A stretch of DNA of 10,534 bases from an uncultured Clostridia bacterium (GCA_934121875.1 CAKOVG010000029.1:1-10534), one strand, 5' to 3'; positions 1 to 7,955 are shown, counted from the stretch's first letter. Translations and numbers: made by a program. Notes: a model not told the origin generated them from the sequence alone.

Positions 1-46
1 TTAAAAACTATTTCTCTAAACTATTTAAATAATATATAATAATACG

Positions 47-74
47 AAAAACCTGCACGAGATGCAGGTTTTTT
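47..74 (-). terminator. Bidirectional rho-independent terminator after the restriction-modification genes
   Basis: A perfect 11-base inverted repeat, AAAAACCTGCA (47-57) and TGCAGGTTTTT (63-73), encloses the five-base loop CGAGA. Both strands end in a run of T after the GC core, so it can stop transcription from either side. It lies about 40 bases beyond the stop codon of the endonuclease gene and should end the minus-strand operon. It may also insulate the island from whatever lies to the left. Bases 1-46 show nothing recognisable. Confidence 0.9.
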
Positions 75-115
75 AGTTTTTAAAGATTTCTTGTGTATTG
101 AGAAAATTATGAAAT

Positions 116-1180
116 TTATTTAAATCTAATTTGTAAATTTAAATTAATAAATATTTTTTCTGATTGTTTGTATAGTGTTGCATAATCATGTTTTGATGTG
201 GATCCCTTTTCCAATTTTGTGTTATTTAAAAGATATTCTTCAAATGCATTTCTATTATATAATTGATATGCAAGGCAATCGCCATTTCTTTTTACAATGA
301 TATAACCACCATTAGCATCATCAATACCATCCCATTGTTTTGAAGGAAACATACCAAGCGCAATGGAACAAAGAAATTTTTTAAACTTGTATTCATAGAA
401 ACCATTTCTTGGAAATCCCATTGGATTTTCTTTTTCTAAAAGTTTTATAATATCTTTACAGTCTTTAACTCCATCTATATAAAATTTGAGAAGAATATGA
501 CCTATCATTTCTTCCATTCTGCTATCTATGAGCATAAGGTTTTCACTAAATATTTTATTTTGTGCACATAAAAATGCTATATTTGTATTCATTAAAATTG
601 CAGATAATCTATCTTTAATTTTTTCTTTTGTTGATATAGAGTTAATAAAATGAAAGCATTTATCAGGTAATTCACCTATTTGATAAACAAAATTTGTTGC
701 TTTTGACGCATTAAGTAACGTAGGGGCACTACCCAATTCTGATTTTATACTATAGTTACATATAGGGTTATAACCAGTATTAACATCATGAATCATTATG
801 GATATGTCTGCTTTATTAGCAGGAGAAGATTTAATTTTTTTAAGTTCTAAGCTATTCATAATGTCTTCTATACCATTAATTTCAAAGGCTCTATTTTTTC
901 CATTTAGTATTTCATTATATAAAAATTCAGAATAATTCTTTAACTGTTCTGATTTAATATCTTTTAAAAATTTTTTGTTTTTAAAGATATTAATATATGA
1001 ATCATCTTTTAACTCAAATTCTATCTCTTCGTCTTTAATATCATTTCTTATTATCTTAATGATAGGAAAAAAGATATTATTGATTTTATTGGAATTTTCA
1101 TCAGCTGCATATAATTTTCCTATGGATAATAAGTTAATACATGTGTATAGTTCACTCCATTCACCTTTGTTACCTTTCAT
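116..1180 (-). CDS. HpaII-family type II restriction endonuclease
   Basis: This 354-residue protein is recognised as a relative of R.HpaII, which has a similar length of about 358 residues. It would cut unmodified double-stranded DNA, probably at CCGG, and pair with the methyltransferase just upstream. The N-terminal NKGEWSELY (residues 4-12), followed by GKLYAADEN (21-29), matches the family's opening. The family core is at residues 143-166, around YSIKSELGSAPTLLNASK. Asp125 and Ser144-Ile-Lys146 are plausible remnants of a PD-(D/E)XK-type metal site, with Ser where Glu would be usual; that mapping is inferred. The ATG start overlaps the last 11 bases of the methyltransferase gene. It has GGAGG about 12 bases upstream, inside the methyltransferase codons. 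Translation is therefore probably coupled, so the cutter is made after the protective enzyme. The gene looks intact. The family call is confident; the exact target site is inferred from family and partner. Confidence 0.87.
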   Translation of the reverse strand: MKGNKGEWSELYTCINLLSIGKLYAADENSNKINNIFFPIIKIIRNDIKDEEIEFELKDDSYINIFKNKKFLKDIKSEQLKNYSEFLYNEILNGKNRAFEINGIEDIMNSLELKKIKSSPANKADISIMIHDVNTGYNPICNYSIKSELGSAPTLLNASKATNFVYQIGELPDKCFHFINSISTKEKIKDRLSAILMNTNIAFLCAQNKIFSENLMLIDSRMEEMIGHILLKFYIDGVKDCKDIIKLLEKENPMGFPRNGFYEYKFKKFLCSIALGMFPSKQWDGIDDANGGYIIVKRNGDCLAYQLYNRNAFEEYLLNNTKLEKGSTSKHDYATLYKQSEKIFINLNLQIRFK

Positions 1181-2183
1181 TTTTAATTAATACCTCCAGT
1201 ATTTCTTTTGCAATAGCTTCAATTACATTTATCGTTACACTATTTCCTAACTGTTTATATAAGTGAGTATCGGCTAATAGTAATTTATATGATTCAGGGA
1301 ACCCTTGTAAACGAGCCCACTCCCTAGGAGTCATTTTTCTTACATTATCTTTATTAATTTCACCTTTTATGTTTGTTACTGGTATCATACTATGATGTCT
1401 AGAATCTATTATAAGATTTCGCTCTCTTCCCATTCCTCCACAGACAATTGCACCAGCTTGACCATTTAAATCACGAATGATATAACCAAAGCCATTACCT
1501 TTATTTTTATGACGTTCCTTGTGAGCAATTAATGTTTTAAAATATGTGTCACTTAAATAATATTTTGATGAAATAGGTGCATCATCTAAAATTTCTTTAA
1601 TTGTTGAATTTTTTTTATTTCCTTTGGGAAATTTAAAGGATGATGAATTAAGATCATTTCGGAATGCAACTATATAAATTCTTTCTCTGTTTTGAGGAAC
1701 TCCAAAATCTTTACTATTTAATATTTTACTATAAACAGTATATCCAATTTGTTCAAATGCTTTTGTAATAATTTTGAATGTTCTTCCTTTATCGTGTGAT
1801 GTTAGTCCTTTCACATTTTCACAGAAAATAACCTTTGGTCTATGATAGTCACAAATTCTGACAACATCCTGAAATAGTGTTCCTCTGCATAATCCTTTGT
1901 AATCATCATTAAAGCCCATTCTTTTACCTGCTAAACTGAATGCTTGACACGGGAAACCAGCTAAACAGATATCAAAAGAAGGAATATTATTTTCAGAAAT
2001 TTTTGTTATATCTCCTGCAATATCAAAATTATCTTTAAAGTTTTCTTTATATGTTTTTTGTGCATTTTTGTCCCATTCAGAAACAAAAACCGTTTTTATT
2101 TTATTTTTAAATGCTCTATCAAAACCAATTCGTATACCACCAATACCAGCAAATAGATCTATAGATTTGAATGTATTATTCAT
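1170..2183 (-). CDS. C5-cytosine DNA methyltransferase of the HpaII-like R-M system
   Basis: This 337-residue enzyme transfers a methyl group from S-adenosylmethionine to carbon 5 of a cytosine in the target site, protecting host DNA from the partner endonuclease. The ordered motifs of the family are complete: motif I DLFAGIGG (9-16), motif IV GFPCQ with catalytic Cys79, motif VI ENV (122-124), motif VIII QNRER (164-168), motif IX RKMTPREWARLQGFP (282-296) and motif X GNSV (313-316). The variable target-recognition region lies between about residues 190 and 280. An in-frame TTG lies two codons further upstream, but the ATG at 2183 is preferred because GAGGAG sits six bases before it. The gene has its own promoter and overlaps the endonuclease by 11 bases. 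CCGG specificity is inferred from the HpaII-like partner, since the recognition domain cannot be read by eye. It appears intact. Confidence 0.93.
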   Translation of the reverse strand: MNNTFKSIDLFAGIGGIRIGFDRAFKNKIKTVFVSEWDKNAQKTYKENFKDNFDIAGDITKISENNIPSFDICLAGFPCQAFSLAGKRMGFNDDYKGLCRGTLFQDVVRICDYHRPKVIFCENVKGLTSHDKGRTFKIITKAFEQIGYTVYSKILNSKDFGVPQNRERIYIVAFRNDLNSSSFKFPKGNKKNSTIKEILDDAPISSKYYLSDTYFKTLIAHKERHKNKGNGFGYIIRDLNGQAGAIVCGGMGRERNLIIDSRHHSMIPVTNIKGEINKDNVRKMTPREWARLQGFPESYKLLLADTHLYKQLGNSVTINVIEAIAKEILEVLIKNER

Positions 2184-2189
2184 GAACAA

Positions 2190-2195
2190 CTCCTC
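2190..2195 (-). promoter_or_regulatory. Ribosome binding site that fixes the methyltransferase start
   Basis: GAGGAG on the minus strand is separated by six bases (TTGTTC) from the ATG at 2183. The alternative TTG codon at 2189 directly abuts this site and would leave no spacing, so the ATG is the likely start. Confidence 0.75.
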
Positions 2196-2220
2196 GCCCT
2201 CATAAAATTAATCTTTTGAA

Positions 2221-2249
2221 ATTATAACTGAATGTTACTGAATATACAA
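2221..2249 (-). promoter_or_regulatory. Sigma-A type promoter for the methyltransferase-endonuclease pair
   Basis: On the minus strand TTGTAT (2249-2244) is followed, after exactly 17 bases, by TATAAT (2226-2221). Transcription would start about 30 bases before the methyltransferase ATG. On the plus strand, two copies of ACTGAAT (2227-2233 and 2237-2243) start ten bases apart, which is one helical turn, and they fill the spacer between the two boxes. They could be a repressor or autoregulation site, but this is only suggested by position. The promoter would let the R-M genes be transcribed separately from the NTPase upstream. No clear terminator separates that gene from this promoter, so read-through is also likely. 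Confidence 0.7.
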
Positions 2250-2310
2250 TAATTAGGGAAATAATATTTTTTACTAATCTCAATATTCTAAAAAATTGCA
2301 TTTTATTAAT

Positions 2311-5300
2311 CTATGAATAGTCAGCATTTTCAATATATTCATCTAATTCAATTTTTTCCTTACTTTTTTTCAAATATTGGCATAATTCTTCAAGAAATTG
2401 TTTATGATCTATGTAATCTATTCCTATTAATTGTTTTTTTAAAGATTGCAAAAAATCAATTCTTTCTAGTATAATAGGAATTCGACTCCCTGACCAAGAA
2501 TATGATGTAGGAAATAAATTTATTTTTTTAAAATCTTCAAATTTTTTATTTGATTTAAGAAATTCTAAAATAAATTCTAGTTTCCATTCAGGATAGACTA
2601 TTATAACAATATCTATTAAAAGTTTACAATTTGAAATTATATTAATGTTTTCGTGTAATTTATTGAGTAACCATTGCTTTTTTTGTTTTATACTATTAAG
2701 ATTGTCTACTTCGCCAAATAATAAATTAGCAGGTTTATTTATATAGTATTTTTTTGAATCACAAAGTAAGATTTTAAATGCATAATTTATATGTTTTTCC
2801 CAATTGTTGCAATTCCATATTAATTCAAATATTTCTTGTTCGTAATCGGTATAATAATTTATATTGCATTTTAAATAATCAATATATCTTTCCCAAATGA
2901 TAGGATTAACATCAAATATTTTTTTAAATAGTTTACCATTATAATCAAAATAATGTTTTTTCAGTGATTTTGCATTAATGTAAATATTAATTAAGGAAGT
3001 AATATCGTCCTTAAAAATTGAAAGAATAGTTTTAATATCTTTATCTTGATGAATATTTTCTAAAAAAGTATATGAAAATTCTTCATTAGATAGTATTGTT
3101 TTCACTATTTTTTCTTTTAATTCTTTATCATCTTTGATATATACATTTAGCAAATATGGTGACGGAATAATTGGATTGCATTTTAAGATAGTGCCAGTTA
3201 TAAATTTTTTATAATCGACTATAATTTTTTCTGTAATATCTTTTTTATTTAAGCATTTCCAAATAAATGATAACCATGTATCTTTATTTGGAAAATCAAT
3301 GCTATTTATTAAATTGTAGGTTTCATCATATCCGATAAATTCAAGTAACTTTTTTATTAGATAGTATTCGTCAATATTAAATGGTGTATTTGCATTAAGA
3401 TATTCAATTACTCCATAAATATATAATTTTGTATTTTTTTCTAGGATTTCAAATAAGATATTTAAACCTCTTTTAATTTTCCAATGTTCTGATTTATCAA
3501 GTTTCTTTTCTAAAAAGCAGCAAGTTTTGAATACTCTTTTAAAGTCTTCTATTTTATATTTTTTGATTTCTTTGATAATTTTATTTTTAAATGGTTGATC
3601 ACCATTTTCAATAGAATATTCATATTTTAATAATTTATATATTCTAAAGGCATAGTTGTTATTAGTGATATAATATCTATTATCTATCGCTGTATCAATA
3701 CTTTCAGCTACTTCTCTATATTCATCAATAATTACAGCATCATCAAAGCTTAAGTTATTTTTATCAATAATATTAGATATGATATAATCAAAATCAGAAT
3801 GTAAAAAAGCTATAGAGCCATCACTGGAATCTATATTAAAATGAATTTTAGATAATATTTTGTTTACCTTTATTTGATATTCATCATCCATGCGAAGAAT
3901 ATTTAATGTTTTCCAAATTCTATTTCTTAATTTTTTCAATTCGTGAGATAGGTTCATATGCATTGTTACAAAATTAAATGATTTACTATTTCTAATAGGT
4001 TCACTATATGTTATCTCTGTTTTTAGTGCATGCTCAACTACATTTAAATATAAAATAGTTGCTTCATAATTATTTCCATTTTCTGATGCTTCCCAAAGTT
4101 TGTTTATGAGTTGATATTCTAAATTATAATTATTTTCTGGAGAATAATTATCGTATAATAAGCTATTGCAGATAACAAAATAAAAATCCATTATTTTATC
4201 AGGTCGTTTTGAGTAATATTTTAACAGTAGTTCCAAAGCATCATCAAATCTATCTGTGTATTTATATCTACCGAGAATTTCTATTTCTTTTGTTTTAATT
4301 GAATTATAATTTTTATATTTTTCAAAATCAAAAATATGTAAGTCAAATGTTTTAACTGGTTCATTATCAATTATTTTTTTTAAAATAGATAATGATTTGT
4401 CAATAGCTACTTGATAAAAACTCTCAAGATATTCTATATTTTGTTCATCTGGTGCACTATTCCAAGCATCAATTATAGATTCTCTTATATATTCAAGTAA
4501 TTCTTGAGAATAAAAGATTTCCATTAAAGTATTTAATATATATATTAGTTTCTTTTTATACTTTGGAAAGGATATTGAAATCAACTTTTCAAGACTTACC
4601 CACTTTTGTTTAAATAAAACATAATATAATATATAATTTCCTAGACTTTGATCAGATATTTTTGTAATTTCTTTTTTAAACCAGTCTATAAGTTCAAGTG
4701 AATATAGTTTTTCAAATACGTTTTCTTCAATAATTTTTTCTCCATATAGATTTTTTAAATTATTATAGAGTTGATTTTGATTATGTCTTACTGGTCCAGC
4801 GGCAGCAATGAAAAAAAGAGTGAGGATTTCTTCTTTGTTAAGCTTTGAATCCTTTATAATATAATCATAATAACTATAAAAAATATCTTCGGAATTTGTA
4901 ATGGCTGTATATCCATTATTAATAGATCTAATACCTGCTAAATAGGCAAGTCGAATATTTCCATTTGCAATTTTTGCAATTTTATCAAGATAATTATCAT
5001 TTAAAATTTTTAAATTTGATTTAATAATATTTTTTACTTCATTATCTGTAAATAAATTAATAGATATGATTTCAGGATGAAAATTTAAGATAGAATCAAT
5101 TACACTATCTTTAGCATAGTCTCTTACAGAAATTAATATTTTTATTTTATAATCTTGTGATTGGCTTAAAATTGTATTAATTACATTTTCCCAACTTGCA
5201 ACCATATTTGCATCATCAAAATAAATTAAATATTCTCCAGGTGTATCAATATAGTATCTAATATCTTCATATAATAAATTACCATTACTACGAATACAAT

Positions 5301-5997
5301 ATACTTTTATTTTTTTATCATATTTACGACATACTTCTAATGCCAACTTTGTTTTACCAACTCCGGATGGACCAATTAAAACAGTTATTTTATTATTATC
5401 TATACTTTTGCAAATATTATTAAATTCTTTTTCTCGGTAAAAAAACTCACAATCAAGAGGAGCATTTATTCCATTAGCATCATATGATTTTATAAAGTCA
5501 TCTACATCAAAAAATTGATTGGTATCAATTGATATACCTAATATGTCTTTTGCAATATGTGGATATAGTAAAGCAAGATCATGAGAAATTGTATCTATTC
5601 CTATTAATTCAATTTCGATTCCATCAATAAGTTGTGTTATATCTTCAAATTGTTCAATACGAATATTTGTAGAGCAATGACCACAAATTATTTTTGAAAT
5701 TTTATTTTTATCTAACGATAGTTTTCCTAAGGCAAAGCAAGATTGAATATCCTGCTTTATTTTTTTTATTGGTTGAGAAGATACGCTTCCGTAATTAATA
5801 AGAATATATTTTCCTTTAGGGGTTAATACATATGAATCTGGTATACCTTTTGTTGGTTTATTAGTACCAGTTTGAACCCCTAAAGCTTGAATGTTTTTAA
5901 AATTGTATTTTTTATAAAGATATGTATCAAATAGTGTTTGAAATGCACCACCTTCTAAAGATTGTATTTTATTTTGTATTTGCTTTACATAACTCAT
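2311..5997 (-). CDS. Large STAND-type NTPase with N-terminal PD-(D/E)XK-like domain, probable antiphage protein
   Basis: This is a 1228-residue cytosolic protein with no signal peptide or clear membrane segment. Residues 1-90 resemble the nuclease-like domain found before STAND NTPases: a helix with LEGGAFQTLFDTYL (14-27), then GTNKPTKGIPDSYV (44-57), KYILINYGS (63-71) and KIKQDIQSCF (79-88). Pro53-Asp54 would be the PD of PD-(D/E)XK, but the position of the catalytic Glu or Gln is Asn68, so activity is doubtful. The NTPase core has Walker A GPSGVGKT (209-216), Walker B YLIYFDDAN (256-264) and a likely sensor arginine in ILISVRDY (287-294). Residues from about 400 to the end are mostly helical, rich in Lys, Ile and Asn, with no domain I recognise; by analogy with Avs proteins this would be the target-sensing part. 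The ATG has AAAGGA nine bases upstream. It sits upstream of an R-M system in the same direction, which supports a defence role. ATPase assignment is firm; antiphage function is inferred. Confidence 0.75.
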   Translation of the reverse strand: MSYVKQIQNKIQSLEGGAFQTLFDTYLYKKYNFKNIQALGVQTGTNKPTKGIPDSYVLTPKGKYILINYGSVSSQPIKKIKQDIQSCFALGKLSLDKNKISKIICGHCSTNIRIEQFEDITQLIDGIEIELIGIDTISHDLALLYPHIAKDILGISIDTNQFFDVDDFIKSYDANGINAPLDCEFFYREKEFNNICKSIDNNKITVLIGPSGVGKTKLALEVCRKYDKKIKVYCIRSNGNLLYEDIRYYIDTPGEYLIYFDDANMVASWENVINTILSQSQDYKIKILISVRDYAKDSVIDSILNFHPEIISINLFTDNEVKNIIKSNLKILNDNYLDKIAKIANGNIRLAYLAGIRSINNGYTAITNSEDIFYSYYDYIIKDSKLNKEEILTLFFIAAAGPVRHNQNQLYNNLKNLYGEKIIEENVFEKLYSLELIDWFKKEITKISDQSLGNYILYYVLFKQKWVSLEKLISISFPKYKKKLIYILNTLMEIFYSQELLEYIRESIIDAWNSAPDEQNIEYLESFYQVAIDKSLSILKKIIDNEPVKTFDLHIFDFEKYKNYNSIKTKEIEILGRYKYTDRFDDALELLLKYYSKRPDKIMDFYFVICNSLLYDNYSPENNYNLEYQLINKLWEASENGNNYEATILYLNVVEHALKTEITYSEPIRNSKSFNFVTMHMNLSHELKKLRNRIWKTLNILRMDDEYQIKVNKILSKIHFNIDSSDGSIAFLHSDFDYIISNIIDKNNLSFDDAVIIDEYREVAESIDTAIDNRYYITNNNYAFRIYKLLKYEYSIENGDQPFKNKIIKEIKKYKIEDFKRVFKTCCFLEKKLDKSEHWKIKRGLNILFEILEKNTKLYIYGVIEYLNANTPFNIDEYYLIKKLLEFIGYDETYNLINSIDFPNKDTWLSFIWKCLNKKDITEKIIVDYKKFITGTILKCNPIIPSPYLLNVYIKDDKELKEKIVKTILSNEEFSYTFLENIHQDKDIKTILSIFKDDITSLINIYINAKSLKKHYFDYNGKLFKKIFDVNPIIWERYIDYLKCNINYYTDYEQEIFELIWNCNNWEKHINYAFKILLCDSKKYYINKPANLLFGEVDNLNSIKQKKQWLLNKLHENINIISNCKLLIDIVIIVYPEWKLEFILEFLKSNKKFEDFKKINLFPTSYSWSGSRIPIILERIDFLQSLKKQLIGIDYIDHKQFLEELCQYLKKSKEKIELDEYIENADYS

Positions 5998-6275
5998 AAT
6001 TTCCAGTCCTTTCTTATTATCAATGATTGGTAAAACAAATTATTGATATTTACTTATGGTAGGTTAATGTGATTTTTTCTTTTTATCAGTATACCATAAA
6101 TAAAGTTAGTATAATTCTGTTAATATTTAATTTCATGTGTTTCAAATATCATAAAAAAGCATAGTATTCATTCAAAATTAAATATTATTTTTAATGATAT
6201 ATACATATATGAAAATTAGGATAGTTATTTAATTTTTTCTTATGTTTTTTTCATCTAATTATTAATACACATTAA
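5998..6275. other. AT-rich intergenic region with leader and promoter of the NTPase gene
   Basis: This stretch between the NTPase gene and the broken DUF234 ATPase gene has no convincing coding sequence. It holds the AGAAAGGA ribosome binding site (6007-6014), an extended -10 promoter candidate, and a perfect 13-base inverted repeat made only of A and T (TAATATTTAATTT at 6121-6133 and its complement at 6175-6187) with a 41-base loop. Because that repeat lies upstream of the promoter candidate, it could be a regulatory element, but such all-AT repeats also arise by chance in DNA of this composition. Confidence 0.5.
6088..6096 (-). promoter_or_regulatory. Candidate extended -10 promoter of the NTPase gene
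   Basis: On the minus strand TGG-TATACT forms an extended -10 element (TGn followed by a -10 hexamer one base from consensus), about 85 bases upstream of the NTPase start codon. There is no good -35 box at 16-18 bases, which an extended -10 can tolerate. It is the best candidate in the region but not a strong call. Confidence 0.4.
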
Positions 6276-6295
6276 AAGCTGTCTTACGACAGCTT
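6276..6295 (-). terminator. Hairpin terminator overlapping the stop codon of the DUF234 ATPase pseudogene
   Basis: Read on the minus strand, AAGCTGTC and GACAGCTT form a perfect eight-base stem around the loop GTAA, followed by TTTTAAT. The first arm overlaps the TAA stop codon of the ATPase gene by two bases, so it is well placed to end that transcript. The T-run is short, so efficiency may be moderate. Confidence 0.65.
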
Positions 6296-7730
6296 AATCA
6301 AATGACATATCTTTTAAATTAAATAATAATAGTTGATCATTCTTTTCTTCTAAGATATTTTTATCAAAACCATTTTTAGAAAATAAAGCATAATAGATTT
6401 TATTATTTTTCTTTAATGGTTCTAGTTTTGCAAGAGTATCTAAATATTCTGAATAAGAAAATGGACTTTCTTTGAATTTACATTCACCTATTAAATAACA
6501 TTTTTCTTTTTTAGATAAAGCAAGAATATCAATTTTTGTTTCTTTAATTTCAGTATTATTATTTTTGCTTCTAATAGTTGTTTTTCCAAACCAGCGCCCT
6601 ATTTTTTCATATCTAAAAGGAAGCTTATTTTTTAATTGTAATCTTGTAAGATATTGTTGACATACTTTTTCATAGGTAATAGAAGCATATCTATCTAGAT
6701 TATCAGCAATAACATACTGGTAAATACCATCTACATTAACATCTTCTAGACTAGAATAGTTAGTAAATATAAAGGTGTACCAAAATCTAAAGAATTGATC
6801 TGTTAATTGATAAATTCCACGATTATTATTTGCTATTTCTTTATTTCCTGCATCAATAGAAAGTTCTCTTTCTACAATACCTAATTCAATTAGATTTTTT
6901 AAATAAACACTTGTTTTAGATGTATTATCTATAAGAGTTTGTGTTGATATTTCATTTATCTTTGTATTTCCTAAAGCAATGGCTTCTATAATAGAGTTAT
7001 ATAAAGAAGTTTCTCTTAATTCTTGATGTAAAAGAAATTCTACTTCATTAAACAAAATACAACCTTTTGTTAAAATATTGTATTTTATATTTTTTTCAAT
7101 GCTTAAATCGTTATTAAATTGTTTGAGGTAGTGAGGTATTCCCCCTAATATTGAATACGTAACAATTTGTTGTTCTAATGAATAATTTGGGAAAAATTTT
7201 CTGGCATCAAAGAAATTCATTTCTTTCATTTTATAAATACCAGTTGCACGACCATATAATGGATTTTTATTAGCAAGTAATTATTTTTCAATAAAACTCA
7301 TAGCACTGACACATAAAATGATCATTACATTTTCATTTTTTAGAGTAGTATCCCATAAATTTTGTAAAATAGAAGGAATAGATTTATTATTTTTACACAT
7401 ATAAGGAAATTCATCTATGATAACTAATTTCTTTTCTTTATAAGGTAACTCTATGATAAAGCTTAATACTTGCTTCCAATCATGAAAAGTACTTAAATAT
7501 TGGCTTGCTTTAATATTTTCTTTTAATAATGACTGAGAAAAGTTTCTTAATTGAATATTATCAGGACATTCTTGACATGAGTAAAAAATATGTTCTTTGT
7601 CTTTACAAAATTCATGTAATGTTTCTGTTTTACCAATGCGGTATCTACCGTAAATGAAAAGAAGTTCTGCTTTTTTTGAATAATATCGACTGTTCAAAAA
7701 ACTTAATTCCGATTCTCTACCAATAAACAT
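6294..7730 (-). pseudogene. AAA ATPase with DUF234 C-terminal domain, broken by one in-frame stop codon
   Basis: Two reading frames, 7730-7281 and 7229-6294, lie in the same frame and together give a normal 478-codon gene of the archaeal-ATPase/DUF234 family. Codon 150 is TAA, after SAMSFIEK; the codons beyond it (LLANKNPLYGRATGIYK) continue the protein without a shift. The missing residue was probably Glu (GAA to TAA). The N-terminal part has Walker A GRYRIGKT (28-35), Walker B LVIIDEF (102-108) and the conserved IFYSCQECPD segment. The C-terminal domain has Asp401 with Glu416-Cys-Lys418 (KIDILALSK, then GECKF), a PD-(D/E)XK-like arrangement. The cellular role of the family is poorly known; nuclease or toxin-like functions are guesses. 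The start ATG has AGAAAGGA eight bases upstream. The N-terminal 149 residues could still be translated alone, and an internal ATG at 7229 exists, though without an obvious ribosome binding site. A sequencing error cannot be excluded. Confidence 0.85.
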
Positions 7731-7745
7731 TATTTAATTCCTTTC

Positions 7746-7775
7746 TCTAATTTTAATTAAATGAGTAAAATTAGA
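7746..7775 (-). promoter_or_regulatory. Inverted repeat just upstream of the ATPase ribosome binding site
   Basis: A perfect ten-base inverted repeat, TCTAATTTTA and TAAAATTAGA, has a ten-base loop and reaches into the AGAAAGGA Shine-Dalgarno site. On the minus strand TTGATT (7799-7794) and TCTAAT (7775-7770), 18 bases apart, could be the promoter, which places the -10 box inside the repeat. It could be a repressor operator or an mRNA hairpin hiding the ribosome binding site; the sequence does not decide between them. Confidence 0.45.
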
Positions 7776-7940
7776 TTTTTTTATTTTTTGTCTAATCAAG
7801 TGATATTTTTAAAATTTGTTTTCTATCTTTAATCATAAAGAAGATATTTATTTTTATATTTAAGAATGATAAGTGGATAACTATGTATCATATTATTGAT
7901 TCCTTTTAATTCATTATAAATATATAAATCATTAAAACAA

Positions 7941-7955
7941 TGGACAAATAGTCCA
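7941..7955. repeat. Short inverted repeat TGGAC/GTCCA
   Basis: TGGAC (7941-7945) and GTCCA (7951-7955) form a five-base stem around AAATA, only six bases before the larger inverted repeat. It is one of the few GC-containing signals in the gap. No function is assigned. Confidence 0.4.

Noticed and set aside
975..1190. Plus-strand open frame of 71 codons
   Set aside because: It lies entirely over the start of the endonuclease gene on the other strand, lacks a ribosome binding site, and its sequence is a hydrophobic artefact of AT-rich antisense DNA.
2184..2189. TTG start two codons upstream of the methyltransferase ATG
   Set aside because: The Shine-Dalgarno site abuts it, leaving no spacing; the ATG at 2183 is properly spaced.
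7262..7283. Stop-codon recoding (selenocysteine or similar) in the DUF234 ATPase
   Set aside because: The codon is TAA, which is not a normal recoding signal, and no recoding element is visible nearby; simple mutation explains it.
7829..7891. 20-codon minus-strand frame with AAAAGGA upstream
   Set aside because: It is too short to judge, with no recognisable features; the ribosome-binding-like sequence is common by chance in such DNA.
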